Positions 43,145 through 50,139 of a stretch of DNA of 64,000 nt are shown here, in pieces (positions within the stretch are counted from its first letter, which is position 1; every line of letters begins with the position of its first letter). Where the stretch lies: the NCBI RefSeq assembly GCF_951805225.1, contig NZ_OX638201.1, positions 5,580,001 through 5,644,000 of the forward strand, written 5' to 3'. A program made the position numbers and the translations under genes. The DNA comes from an uncultured Flavobacterium sp. (GTDB lineage Bacteria; Bacteroidota; Bacteroidia; Flavobacteriales; Flavobacteriaceae). The notes beneath the pieces were generated by a model. It did not search any database and was not told the DNA's origin. It was given only the letters and a program-made list of their open reading frames with translations.

Positions 43145-43171
43145 GTAGAGATGCACAGCAGTGCATCTAAC
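43145..43171. repeat. AGATGCAC inverted repeat
   Basis: AGATGCAC (43149-43156), AGCA, GTGCATCT (43161-43168), flanked by GGT and AACG. Similar hairpin words with GACGCAC arms are interspersed in other Bacteroidota genomes, from memory. Confidence 0.5.
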
Positions 43172-43182
43172 GATAGAATATT

Positions 43183-43222
43183 AAAATCCCAAATAATCAG
43201 ATTAGATTGTTTGGGATTTTTT
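43183..43222. terminator. Terminator after galE
   Basis: AAAATCCCAAA / TTTGGGATTTT with a 16-nt loop, followed by TTATTTT. Confidence 0.85.
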
Positions 43223-43273
43223 ATTTTGGGTTGTTTTTATTTTGTAAATTTATAAGATTAAACTTGGTTAATT

Positions 43274-43501
43274 ATGAATATGGAAAAAGCTGATAAAATG
43301 AATACTTTTGATTTTGACGCAGAGTTTGCAAAGGGATTAACACTAGAAGAAGCGAAAGCTGAGTCGAAAAGAAAAATTAGGGAATGGTGGGTAGATGATT
43401 TTGATGCTGAATTTGCAAAAGGTTTAACTCCTGAAGAATTTAAGGATGAAATGTCTAAAAGAATAAAAGCTTATCCTTGGAAGAATAAATCCCAAAAATA
43501 A
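43274..43501 (+). CDS. Small protein with a duplicated DFDAEFAKGLT motif
   Basis: 75 aa. It is almost wholly two copies of a 28-residue unit: DFDAEFAKGLTLEEAKAESK then RKIREWW, and DFDAEFAKGLTPEEFKDEMS then KRIKAYPW. The unit contains an acidic start, a predicted helix with a Lys/Glu pattern and an aromatic end. No signal peptide. I do not recognise a characterised family. ATG 43274 or 43280 are both possible. Single gene between two terminators, so it is transcribed alone. Confidence 0.7.
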   Translation: MNMEKADKMNTFDFDAEFAKGLTLEEAKAESKRKIREWWVDDFDAEFAKGLTPEEFKDEMSKRIKAYPWKNKSQK

Positions 43502-43510
43502 AGTAAAAAT

Positions 43511-43548
43511 AAAAAGTCCTCACAAACAATCTGTTCATGAGGATTTTT
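43511..43548. terminator. Bidirectional terminator between small gene and fabD
   Basis: AAAAAGTCCTCA / TGAGGATTTTT with a 15-nt loop (one mismatch), between convergent genes. Confidence 0.75.
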
Positions 43549-43594
43549 ATTTTATTTGGATTTTCAACTGAAAACCGCGACTGAATACTAAAAA

Positions 43595-44470
43595 TTAAGC
43601 ATTCGCAGTAACAGCTTCTTTATCGATTTTATTAATTAAACCGGCTAATACTTTTCCTGGACCAACTTCAGTAAACAAAGTAGCACCGTCAGCGATCATT
43701 TGTTGTACAGATTGAGTCCATTTTACAGGAGCAGTCAATTGAATAATTAAGTTCTTTTTGATTTCGTTTGCATCAGAAACCGCATTTGCAGTTACGTTTT
43801 GATAAACTGGGCAAATAGGAGTAGAGAATGTAGTTGCTTCAATCGCAGCAGCCAATTCTTCTCTTGCAGGTTCCATCATTGGTGAGTGAAAAGCTCCTCC
43901 AACAGGTAAAATTAAAGCACGTTTTGCTCCGGCAGCTTTCATAGCTTCACAAGCTTTTTCAACAGCAGTAGTTTCTCCTGAAATTACCAATTGTCCAGGG
44001 CAGTTGTAGTTTGCAGCAACTACAATTCCGTCGATAGAAGCGCAAACTTCTTCTACGATATTATCAGCTAAACCTAAAACTGCAGCCATTGTAGATGGAG
44101 TAATTTCGCAAGCTTTTTGCATAGCAAGAGCACGTTGAGAAACTAATTTAAGACCATCTTCAAAAGATAAAGTTCCGTTTGCAACCAATGCAGAGAATTC
44201 TCCTAAAGAATGTCCTGCAACCATTTCTGGTTTAAAATCTTCGCCTAAAGTTTTTGCTAAAATAACGGAGTGTAAAAATACAGCAGGTTGAGTTACTTTA
44301 GTTTCTTTTAGTTCTTCGGCAGTACCTTCGAACATGATATCTGTGATTCTAAAACCTAAAATTTCATTAGCTTTTTCGAATAATTCTTTGGCTAAAGCCG
44401 ATGATTCATATAAGTCTTTGCCCATTCCTGTAAACTGTGCGCCCTGACCCGGAAATACGTATGCTTTCAT
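43595..44470 (-). CDS. fabD: Malonyl-CoA:ACP transacylase FabD
   Basis: 291 aa, family length 290-310. FPGQGAQFTGMGKDLY at the start, the nucleophile in GHSLGEFSAL (Ser88), AANYNCPGQLVISG and the catalytic His in GGAFHSPMMEPA. It loads malonyl groups onto acyl carrier protein to begin fatty acid chain extension. Not next to other fab genes. Minus-strand TATTTTTG at 44526-44533 lies upstream. Confidence 0.96.
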   Translation of the reverse strand: MKAYVFPGQGAQFTGMGKDLYESSALAKELFEKANEILGFRITDIMFEGTAEELKETKVTQPAVFLHSVILAKTLGEDFKPEMVAGHSLGEFSALVANGTLSFEDGLKLVSQRALAMQKACEITPSTMAAVLGLADNIVEEVCASIDGIVVAANYNCPGQLVISGETTAVEKACEAMKAAGAKRALILPVGGAFHSPMMEPAREELAAAIEATTFSTPICPVYQNVTANAVSDANEIKKNLIIQLTAPVKWTQSVQQMIADGATLFTEVGPGKVLAGLINKIDKEAVTANA

Positions 44471-44541
44471 TTGTCTAATTTAAGATTGAATTTTTTTGAA
44501 TTGAAAATTAGTTTCAATTGAAAGGCAAAAATAACACTTTT

Positions 44542-44904
44542 TTACTTCGTATAATCCTTAAACATGTAAATCCATGCTAATCTTGAAAATCGGAGATTGA
44601 AAGAAGTCAGTAAAGTAATCACAACCGCAATAATAGGAATAATTCTTAAATCGAAATTTTTCTCAAAGAAAAACTGTGCAATACAATATGTTGCGATTCC
44701 CTGAGCGACTGTTAATCCGTAGTTTACGTACATTGCACCAAAGAAATAACCAGGTTCTTTTTGGAACTTGTAATTGCAATGACTACAGTATTCGTTCATT
44801 TTTGGTAAACCAAAATTTAGAAAAATATTCTTGTCTTTAAAAACTTTTCCTTTATGACAAATAGGACATTCGTTGCTTAAAATATGAGTTAATGCACTTG
44901 ACAT
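44542..44904 (-). CDS. DUF983-family membrane protein with zinc-ribbon-like cysteines
   Basis: 120 aa. Two CxxC pairs near the N terminus (NECPICHKGKVF and YCSHCNYKF) suggest a zinc ribbon, and two hydrophobic segments follow (about 55-75 and 86-105). Both are features of DUF983. In other bacteria DUF983 genes sit near cytochrome oxidase genes; none is here. Function unknown. Downstream of it on the minus strand is fabD, with a 71-bp gap containing a possible fabD promoter. Confidence 0.85.
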   Translation of the reverse strand: MSSALTHILSNECPICHKGKVFKDKNIFLNFGLPKMNEYCSHCNYKFQKEPGYFFGAMYVNYGLTVAQGIATYCIAQFFFEKNFDLRIIPIIAVVITLLTSFNLRFSRLAWIYMFKDYTK

Positions 44905-44999
44905 GATCTTGTTGTTTTTTATTTATACAAAGGTAATTCAGAGCGGTATTAAAGTCTTTTTTATATCTTCGCTACTTATAGCACAATAAAGACATTTTT

Positions 45000-45077
45000 A
45001 TGACATCGCCTAACTTAAACGACTTCGTAAACGAAAAACGTGATTGGGCGATCGCATATATGACCAATAAAAAATAA
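45000..45077 (+). CDS. Candidate 25-residue upstream ORF of the AraC regulator gene
   Basis: ATG at 45000 opens MTSPNLNDFVNEKRDWAIAY followed by MTNKK and TAA at 45075-45077, 11 bp before the regulator start. Its codon use looks like coding sequence and TATCTTCG, close to a -7 box, lies upstream at about 44963-44970. It may be a leader peptide or the remnant of an older gene end. No family recognised; small size makes this uncertain. Confidence 0.3.
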   Translation: MTSPNLNDFVNEKRDWAIAYMTNKK

Positions 45078-45088
45078 ATTCTACATAT

Positions 45089-45952
45089 ATGAAAAGATAT
45101 CCCGTTTATAGTGTTCAGAATTTTAGCTGCAATGATATTCATCGTGATTTTTATATAAATACATTCAAAGAACATCTAAAAAGTCACAGTTTTGTCGAAG
45201 AACCGCATCGGCATGATTCGTATTTAATGGTTTTTTTTACAAAAGGTTCGGGACAACACGAAGTAGATTTTGATCAATTCGAAATAAAAAAAGGAAGTTT
45301 ATTCGTTTTGCAGCCCGGACAAATGCATCATTGGAATTTATCTGAAGACATTGAAGGTTTTGTGATTATTTTTTCACAGGAATTGTATAATCTCTATTTC
45401 GGACAAAAAAACATCAATGAGTATAACTTTTACCATTCTATACATAACCGACCGGAAATGGTTTTTGAAGAAAAAGAAATTCCAAAAATCCTTCCGTATT
45501 TTAATTTGCTGATTCACGAAAACAATCAGGAGAATCGATATCAACTCGATAAAATGTTGAATTTGCTGGATTGCATTCATATCGAAATTGCCCGCAAATA
45601 CAACGAAACCTATTCGCATCAAACGCATTCGTATAATATTAAAATTGATAAGTTCGAAATGCTTTTGGAGCAATATTTCAGACAAGAAAAATTGCCTTCT
45701 TTCTATGCTGAAAAACTGAATATCACATTGAAGCATTTAAACAGAATCTGCAATGAAATTCTTCAAAAAACAGCCACAGAAGTAATTACAGATCGTGTAA
45801 TTCTGGAAATAAAAAGAATGTTGATTGATAAGCAATTAGCTGTAAACGAAGTTGCTTTCAAAGTAGGTTACGAAGATTATTCGTATTTCTCCAGATTCTT
45901 CAAAAAACAAACCGGAATGTCGCCAACAGAATTCCGAAATGCAATACGTTGA
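45089..45952 (+). CDS. AraC-family transcription regulator
   Basis: 287 aa. N-terminal cupin-like sensor region (about 20-110, with EPHRHDSYLMVFFTKGSGQH and LFVLQPGQMHHWNLSEDIEG) and a C-terminal AraC DNA-binding domain with both helix-turn-helix units (ITLKHLNRICNEILQKTATE and VNEVAFKVGYEDYSYFSRFF, ending FKKQTGMSPTEFR). The cupin part probably binds a small molecule. No divergent target: the gene faces a run of minus-strand genes (YceI, [4Fe-4S], pirin) that lie beyond a terminator and repeat, so its targets cannot be inferred. Confidence 0.93.
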   Translation: MKRYPVYSVQNFSCNDIHRDFYINTFKEHLKSHSFVEEPHRHDSYLMVFFTKGSGQHEVDFDQFEIKKGSLFVLQPGQMHHWNLSEDIEGFVIIFSQELYNLYFGQKNINEYNFYHSIHNRPEMVFEEKEIPKILPYFNLLIHENNQENRYQLDKMLNLLDCIHIEIARKYNETYSHQTHSYNIKIDKFEMLLEQYFRQEKLPSFYAEKLNITLKHLNRICNEILQKTATEVITDRVILEIKRMLIDKQLAVNEVAFKVGYEDYSYFSRFFKKQTGMSPTEFRNAIR

Positions 45953-45960
45953 GTTTTATT

Positions 45961-46022
45961 AGCCACGAATTCACGAATTATTTTCCAAACTTTATGTATA
46001 AAAAATTCGTGAATTCGTGGCT
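45961..46022. repeat. CACGAATT inverted repeat, copy 1
   Basis: Perfect 19-bp arms: AGCCACGAATTCACGAATT (45961-45979) and AATTCGTGAATTCGTGGCT (46004-46022). Each arm contains CACGAATT twice. The same arms occur at 53182-53243, also between convergent genes, and a single degraded arm at 59273-59302. Confidence 0.85.
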
Positions 46023-46050
46023 ATAAAAAACTTCGATTTCGCTTCAATAA

Positions 46051-46085
46051 AAAAAGCCTGCACTTCCTAAAAAGTGCAGGCTTTT
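46051..46085. terminator. Terminator downstream of the YceI gene
   Basis: AAAAGCCTGCACTT / AAGTGCAGGCTTTT stem with short loop; A run and T run on either side make it usable from both strands. Confidence 0.85.
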
Positions 46086-46117
46086 CAACCAACCAAATTA
46101 AATTTATTTTTAGAGAA

Positions 46118-46651
46118 TTAAGCTTGTTTTACAAATTGTAATTCAATGTTTAATTTTACTTCTTCTCCAACTAAAACACCACCAGTTTCAAGAGCAGAGT
46201 TCCAGTTTAAACCCCAATCTTTACGATTAATTTTACCTTCAATGCTTAAACCTACTTTAGTATTTCCCCATGGATCAGTCATGATTCCGCTAAAGTCTAC
46301 AGGAAAAGTTACTGATTTTGAAATACCTTTGATAGCTAAATCTCCAGTTATTTCATAATCTCCAGCATCAATTTTTTTGAAAGTAGAAGCTTTGAAAGTT
46401 AATTTTGGATTGTTTTCAACATCAAAGAAATCTGCACTTCTCAAGTGACCGTCTCTGTCTGCATTTGCAGTGTCGATAGAAGCGATATCACCAGAAAATT
46501 GGATATCAGCATTTTCGAAGTTTTCTCCTTCTGTAGTAATTGTTGCGTCATAAGTTCCAAATTTACCTGAAACATTTGTAAACATCATGTGTTTAACTTT
46601 AAAACCAATTTCTGAATGTGTTGGGTCAATTGACCATTTTGTAGTTGCCAT
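46118..46651 (-). CDS. YceI-family lipid-binding protein
   Basis: 177 aa from ATG 46651 (MATTKWSIDPTHSEIGFKVK). The lipocalin-like YceI pattern is complete: SIDPTHSEIGFKVKHMMFTN, VSGKFGTYDA, SIDTANADRDGHLRSADFFD and ENNPKLTFKAS. Such proteins bind isoprenoid-type lipids in a long barrel. There is no signal peptide, so this copy stays in the cytoplasm, unlike E. coli YceI. An in-frame TTG at 46693 would add 14 residues but overlaps the promoter box. Promoter and operator at 46691-46736 match those of the pirin gene. Confidence 0.95.
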   Translation of the reverse strand: MATTKWSIDPTHSEIGFKVKHMMFTNVSGKFGTYDATITTEGENFENADIQFSGDIASIDTANADRDGHLRSADFFDVENNPKLTFKASTFKKIDAGDYEITGDLAIKGISKSVTFPVDFSGIMTDPWGNTKVGLSIEGKINRKDWGLNWNSALETGGVLVGEEVKLNIELQFVKQA

Positions 46652-46690
46652 AATTTTTATTTTTAAATAATTAATTTCATTTTGATAGGA

Positions 46691-46736
46691 CAAAGTTACG
46701 TTGGTAGTCAGCGTAACACACTTAACCTAGATTAAG
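46691..46736 (-). promoter_or_regulatory. YceI promoter with upstream palindromic operator
   Basis: On the minus strand: operator CTTAATCTAGGTTAAG (46721-46736), 22 bp, then TAACTTTG (46691-46698), which is the TAnnTTTG box about 40 bp before the ATG. No TTG is present at -33. The operator and its 22-bp spacing are the same as at the pirin gene. Half-sites read TTAAY-CTAG-RTTAA, a 5-4-5 pattern like Crp/Fnr sites. Confidence 0.7.
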
Positions 46737-46747
46737 AAATAAAAAAA

Positions 46748-46786
46748 GACCTAAAAGATTTTAAAAATCTGTTAGATCTCTTTTGA
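46748..46786 (-). terminator. Terminator of the [4Fe-4S] protein gene
   Basis: On the minus strand GAGATCTAACAGATTT folds on AAATCTTTTAGGTCT (with mismatches) and is followed by T7. Confidence 0.6.
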
Positions 46787-46802
46787 GATTGTAGAAATAT
46801 AT

Positions 46803-47039
46803 TTAGTCTTGATTTTTGTTGTTCATGTAATAAGTCAAAGCTCCTGAAGGGCATTTATTAACAGTCGAAATTATTTTTTCAGAAGTAGAAGCCTCGGCTA
46901 CAATCCAGGGTTTTTCTTTTGGGCGAAAAACCTCAGGATTATTTTTTACACAATTAGCAGAATGTATACATTTTCCGGATTGCCAAACAATGGCTACTTC
47001 GTCATTTGTGTATTCTTTGGTTAGATTATTTGGATTCAT
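46803..47039 (-). CDS. Divergent [4Fe-4S] mono-cluster protein (Fer4_19, YjdI-like)
   Basis: 78 aa. It has SGKCIHSANCVKNNPEVFR (Cys24 and Cys30) and NKCPSGALTYY (Cys63), the Fer4_19 layout in which a ferredoxin-like domain carries an altered Cys pattern. I count three Cys in the domain, so the fourth ligand may be another residue or the cluster may be [3Fe-4S]. Such proteins are small cytosolic electron carriers or sensors of unknown partner. It lies between the YceI and pirin genes, without the shared operator. Confidence 0.85.
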   Translation of the reverse strand: MNPNNLTKEYTNDEVAIVWQSGKCIHSANCVKNNPEVFRPKEKPWIVAEASTSEKIISTVNKCPSGALTYYMNNKNQD

Positions 47040-47141
47040 GATTGAAAATTTTAAATGGTTAGTTTAGAGTGAATTAAAAACCTATTTTCATATATAAAAA
47101 TACGTTTTCTTTTTGAGTTTTGATAAAAATTGAGGCAAAAA

Positions 47142-47184
47142 AGAAACGATATAAAGCTGAAGATTAGCTAATATATCGTTTCTG
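47142..47184 (-). terminator. Terminator of the pirin gene
   Basis: AGAAACGATATA / TATATCGTTTCT stem; on the minus strand it is followed by TTTTTTG. Confidence 0.8.
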
Positions 47185-47213
47185 AAAAAAAAATAGTAAT
47201 TGTAATCTTTGAA

Positions 47214-47930
47214 TTAATAATTCATAGGAACATCCATTAAAAGAAACTCGGCATCTGTATTTGCTTTTATGTTTAAAGTGTCAGTTCCTGAAATTCCAAC
47301 AGCATCACGAGTGTTTAATTCCTGACCGTTAATAGTTACGTTTCCTTTTAAAACGAAAGCGTAAACTCCGTTTCCTTCTTTTTTAATTTTATATTCAGTA
47401 GATACACCTGAGTCAAAATTACCCATGTTGAACCAAGCATCTTGGTGAATCCAAACTCCTTCATCGTCAGCATTTGGCGATAAAATCTGCGCTAATTTAT
47501 TGTGTCTGTCAGCAACATCCAAAGTTATTTGTTGGTAACGAGGAGTCACATTTCTTTTGTTTGGAAACAACCAGATTTGTAATAATTTAGTCTGTTGATC
47601 TGCATTTGGATTAAACTCACTATGTTGAACTCCAGTTCCGGCACTCATAACCTGAATATCTCCATTTTTGATGATTTCGGTATTTCCCATGCTGTCTTTG
47701 TGCGCTAAATCACCTTCAAGCGGAATACTAATAATCTCCATATTATCGTGTGGATGAGTTCCAAAGCCCATTCCGCCTGCAATCGTGTCATCGTTCAAAA
47801 CACGAAGAGCTCCAAACTGAATTCTATCTGGATTATACCAGCTCGCAAAACTAAAACTATGATATGCGTTAAGCCATCCGTGATTTGCGTTTCCTCTTGT
47901 TTCTGCTTTATGTAATACTATATTTTCCAT
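47214..47930 (-). CDS. Pirin-family cupin protein
   Basis: 238 aa, the usual YhhW length. A bicupin with the N-terminal metal site in FGTHPHDNMEIISIPLEGDL and GTGVQHSEFNPNADQ (His and Glu ligands). The second cupin (about 140-238) lacks metal residues. Bacterial pirins have been linked to quercetin 2,3-dioxygenase activity and to redox or stress regulation. Promoter and operator are shared in layout with the YceI gene, suggesting co-regulation. It ends at its own terminator. Confidence 0.94.
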   Translation of the reverse strand: MENIVLHKAETRGNANHGWLNAYHSFSFASWYNPDRIQFGALRVLNDDTIAGGMGFGTHPHDNMEIISIPLEGDLAHKDSMGNTEIIKNGDIQVMSAGTGVQHSEFNPNADQQTKLLQIWLFPNKRNVTPRYQQITLDVADRHNKLAQILSPNADDEGVWIHQDAWFNMGNFDSGVSTEYKIKKEGNGVYAFVLKGNVTINGQELNTRDAVGISGTDTLNIKANTDAEFLLMDVPMNY

Positions 47931-47957
47931 GATCTATGTTTTGTTATTTTTATAGTA

Positions 47958-48003
47958 CAAAGATACCACCAAGGTCAATGAAACGCACTTAACCTAGATT
48001 AAG
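47958..48003 (-). promoter_or_regulatory. Pirin promoter with upstream palindromic operator
   Basis: On the minus strand: operator CTTAATCTAGGTTAAG (47988-48003), then 22 bp, then TATCTTTG (47958-47965), 27 bp before the ATG. The operator continues as TGCGTT, matching TGTGTT at the YceI copy. No TTG at -33, so transcription probably needs the bound protein. The operator centre falls near -41. Confidence 0.75.
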
Positions 48004-48009
48004 AAAAGA

Positions 48010-48160
48010 TTCTGAGGTTCTGAGTTGCTAAGATTCTAAGGTTTTTTAGGAGCAGAAGTTCTGGTTTTCAAAAGACCTGAACTCCCGCTATCCGTTTCAA
48101 TCTTTTGTGTCCGCCGCGGCGGACACAAAAGGATTTCCACTTATATCGGGGCTATGCGAG
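48010..48160. repeat. CTAAG repeat fragment and family A repeat, copy 3
   Basis: A CTGAGTTGCTAAGATTCTAAG fragment of the clpP-clpX type (48015-48046) precedes a family A copy: CCCGCTATCCGTTTCAATC, the hairpin CTTTTGTGTCCGCCG / CGGCGGACACAAAAG (the same as copy 2), GGATTTCCACTTATATCGGG. This copy has lost the outer GCATGA/TCATGC arms and the first hairpin. Confidence 0.75.
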
Positions 48161-48254
48161 AACTTTTATTTTTATAAGAAGTCTATACTCCCGCTTTTTA
48201 TTAAAGTTCCGAAGGAACGAATTATATTGTAGGGATGGATTTTAATCCATTCGG

Positions 48255-48338
48255 CGCAATCCATTCTACATAATCCATTCTACATAATCCATTCTACATA
48301 ATCCATTCTACATAATCCATTCTACACAATCCATTTTA
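48255..48338. repeat. 14-bp tandem repeat, six units
   Basis: Unit CATAATCCATTCTA. Units 2 to 5 (48269-48324) are identical; unit 1 starts CGCAAT and unit 6 reads CACAATCCATTTTA. A small inverted repeat ATGGATTTTAATCCAT (48235-48250) precedes it. The remaining parts of the 530-bp gap between the pirin and RamB-like genes hold no gene that I can support. Confidence 0.85.
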
Positions 48339-48460
48339 CGCAATCATAATCGACAAAGATTGACGATTATAGAATCGGAATTTCTAATGTGATCTCTCCT
48401 CTGTCGAGATGACAAGATTGTGTGTGAAAAAATCTAAAATCTAAAGTCAACAATCTAAAA

Positions 48461-49942
48461 TCAGCTATATTGTGTAATAAACTGCTGTACAACAGCATCC
48501 GTATTTTCGTGGCGTTTTTTCTTTTCTAAAGCGATTGGCGGCGCTGCTCTTTCAAGACAATCTTTTACATCGCAAGTTTCGCAAGTAACGCCTACGATTC
48601 TTTTTTCGATGGGTTTTCCTTCGATGAATTTGAATTTCTTTTTCATGGTTGGATTAATCAAAATTCCAACCGAAATGCTGCGTATGTTGTCTTTTATAAA
48701 TGGATCTTTTGTGGCCGATGAAAACACCAAATATTCATTTCCGCTATGGACATAACTTGATATTTGTGCGTCAAAAAAATGAGGTTTGTTTTGCTTGATC
48801 GCTTCATCAATGGTTTTTACCGAAACCCATCTTCTGCAATAATGTTCATTCGTTTCGTTTGCGTGCGGTTCCTGCTGATTTGTAATGTGTAATTCTTTCT
48901 TAATCTGATAAAAATCAGAACCAATTTTATGAGACATTCTCAAAAAGAATAAGTTTTTCAAATGAAAATCTTTCGGTAATAAATTGGTTAATCTTTGGTA
49001 GAAAGATTCCGGCGAAACCTCAAAACTTTCTATTAAAGCAACAAATTCTTCCGGATTTGGTTTTTCGTTATTCAGAAAATCATTGATTTTATTGACAACC
49101 AATTGTCTTGGTAATAACAATGCTCCGGCAAAATAAGAAGCATAGAAATTATGCAAAACCTGATCGAAATTTTCGAATTTAATCCAGCTGAAAGTCAGTA
49201 ATCTATCAGATAATTTCAGATAATTATAAGCGATTTCTTTTGCTAAAATAAAGGCCCTTTGCGGATTATCGATTTCAGTTGAAAGTAATAATGTTTTGCT
49301 TTTTGGAACATAAATAGAACGCAAATCTTCTAAAGCTTCCTGATCTGTAAAAGCAATTTCTTTTATAGTGTATTCGTATTCTTCTTTAAGAATGGCTTCT
49401 AATTCTTCGATGCTTATTTTAGAATCTAAATTAATCTGAAAAGATTTTGAAAATGCAATTACTTTCTCTTCTAGATCTTCAAAATAATTACTGTGCGCTT
49501 CCTGATAAGATCTTAAAGCGGCAAGAAAGAAACTTTCACGGCTTAAATTATAATGTTGGGCAATTTCGATAATAGTACTAATAAAAGCATTGACTTTGGC
49601 AGGAGCATTTGCAATAATATCAATTAAATCAGCTTCCTGAATCCCAAAAAGCTCTAACGGAATCTCTTTTAAAATTCCTGATTTTAGGATTTCGCCAATT
49701 GGAGCGAGATTATTATCAAGTTTTAAAGACACCATTTGGTCATAACTTGTTTCTAAATGTTCGCACAGAAGTAAAATTTTATCTGTTTTTGGATATTTTT
49801 TCCCCTTTTCAATTTCGTTTAAGTACGATTTTGAAAGATTTGTCAATTTGGCTAAGCCAAAAAGAGAAAGATTTTTTTGTGTTCTAACCTGTTTGAGTTT
49901 TAGCCCAAATATCAGCTTTATATAGTCTTTTTCGATATCCAT
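48461..49942 (-). CDS. RamB/PrpR-type short-chain-fatty-acid regulator (XRE, DUF2083)
   Basis: 493 aa. N-terminal XRE helix-turn-helix (about 12-70, LKQVRTQKNLSLFGLAKLTN), a middle IrrE-like region (about 180-300) in which the protease motif is degenerate (AFILAKEIAYNYL, no HExxH), and a C-terminal DUF2083/ScfR region with the cysteine motif CETCDVKDCLERAAPP. RamB and PrpR control acetate and propionate genes in actinobacteria, including the glyoxylate shunt. Here the gene is divergent from aceB-aceA, which supports the same role. ATG 49942 is only 4 bp after a full promoter. Confidence 0.9.
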   Translation of the reverse strand: MDIEKDYIKLIFGLKLKQVRTQKNLSLFGLAKLTNLSKSYLNEIEKGKKYPKTDKILLLCEHLETSYDQMVSLKLDNNLAPIGEILKSGILKEIPLELFGIQEADLIDIIANAPAKVNAFISTIIEIAQHYNLSRESFFLAALRSYQEAHSNYFEDLEEKVIAFSKSFQINLDSKISIEELEAILKEEYEYTIKEIAFTDQEALEDLRSIYVPKSKTLLLSTEIDNPQRAFILAKEIAYNYLKLSDRLLTFSWIKFENFDQVLHNFYASYFAGALLLPRQLVVNKINDFLNNEKPNPEEFVALIESFEVSPESFYQRLTNLLPKDFHLKNLFFLRMSHKIGSDFYQIKKELHITNQQEPHANETNEHYCRRWVSVKTIDEAIKQNKPHFFDAQISSYVHSGNEYLVFSSATKDPFIKDNIRSISVGILINPTMKKKFKFIEGKPIEKRIVGVTCETCDVKDCLERAAPPIALEKKKRHENTDAVVQQFITQYS

Positions 49943-49946
49943 GTAT

Positions 49947-49977
49947 CAAATATAGACAATTGAAAAATAATCGCCAA
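49947..49977 (-). promoter_or_regulatory. Promoter of the RamB-like gene; leaderless mRNA likely
   Basis: On the minus strand TTG (49975-49977), 20-bp spacer, TATATTTG (49947-49954), then ATAC and the ATG. With the usual distance the transcript starts at or within a base or two of the ATG. Confidence 0.65.
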
Positions 49978-49996
49978 AAAATTATTTTTAATATTT

Positions 49997-50040
49997 AGCG
50001 AACGTTCGCTTGTTTTGTAAAAAACTTTTTTCTAATATTG
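49997..50040 (+). promoter_or_regulatory. aceB promoter with perfect palindromic operator
   Basis: AGCGAACGTTCGCT (49997-50010) is a 14-bp perfect palindrome. Its last T starts the TTG (50010-50012); 20 bp later TAATATTG (50033-50040) is close to TAnnTTTG. Placement in the divergent gap makes it the likely site of the RamB-like regulator. Confidence 0.6.
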
Positions 50041-50139
50041 TGGTGTAGAAAATATTAACCATCAGATTGTTATAGAGACTATTGTCTTGAAATGATAGTA
50101 ATTAAGAAAACAATTGAGGAATAATTAAAATCAGCAGCT

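Noticed and set aside
44972..45175. 67-aa minus-strand gene upstream of the AraC regulator
   Set aside because: It overlaps the start of the regulator gene on the other strand and has no promoter or family support.
46652..46693. N-terminal extension of the YceI protein from a TTG at 46693
   Set aside because: It overlaps the promoter box and the family start is ATG 46651.
48255..48338. CRISPR array
   Set aside because: Units of 14 bp abut with no spacers, and no cas gene is present.
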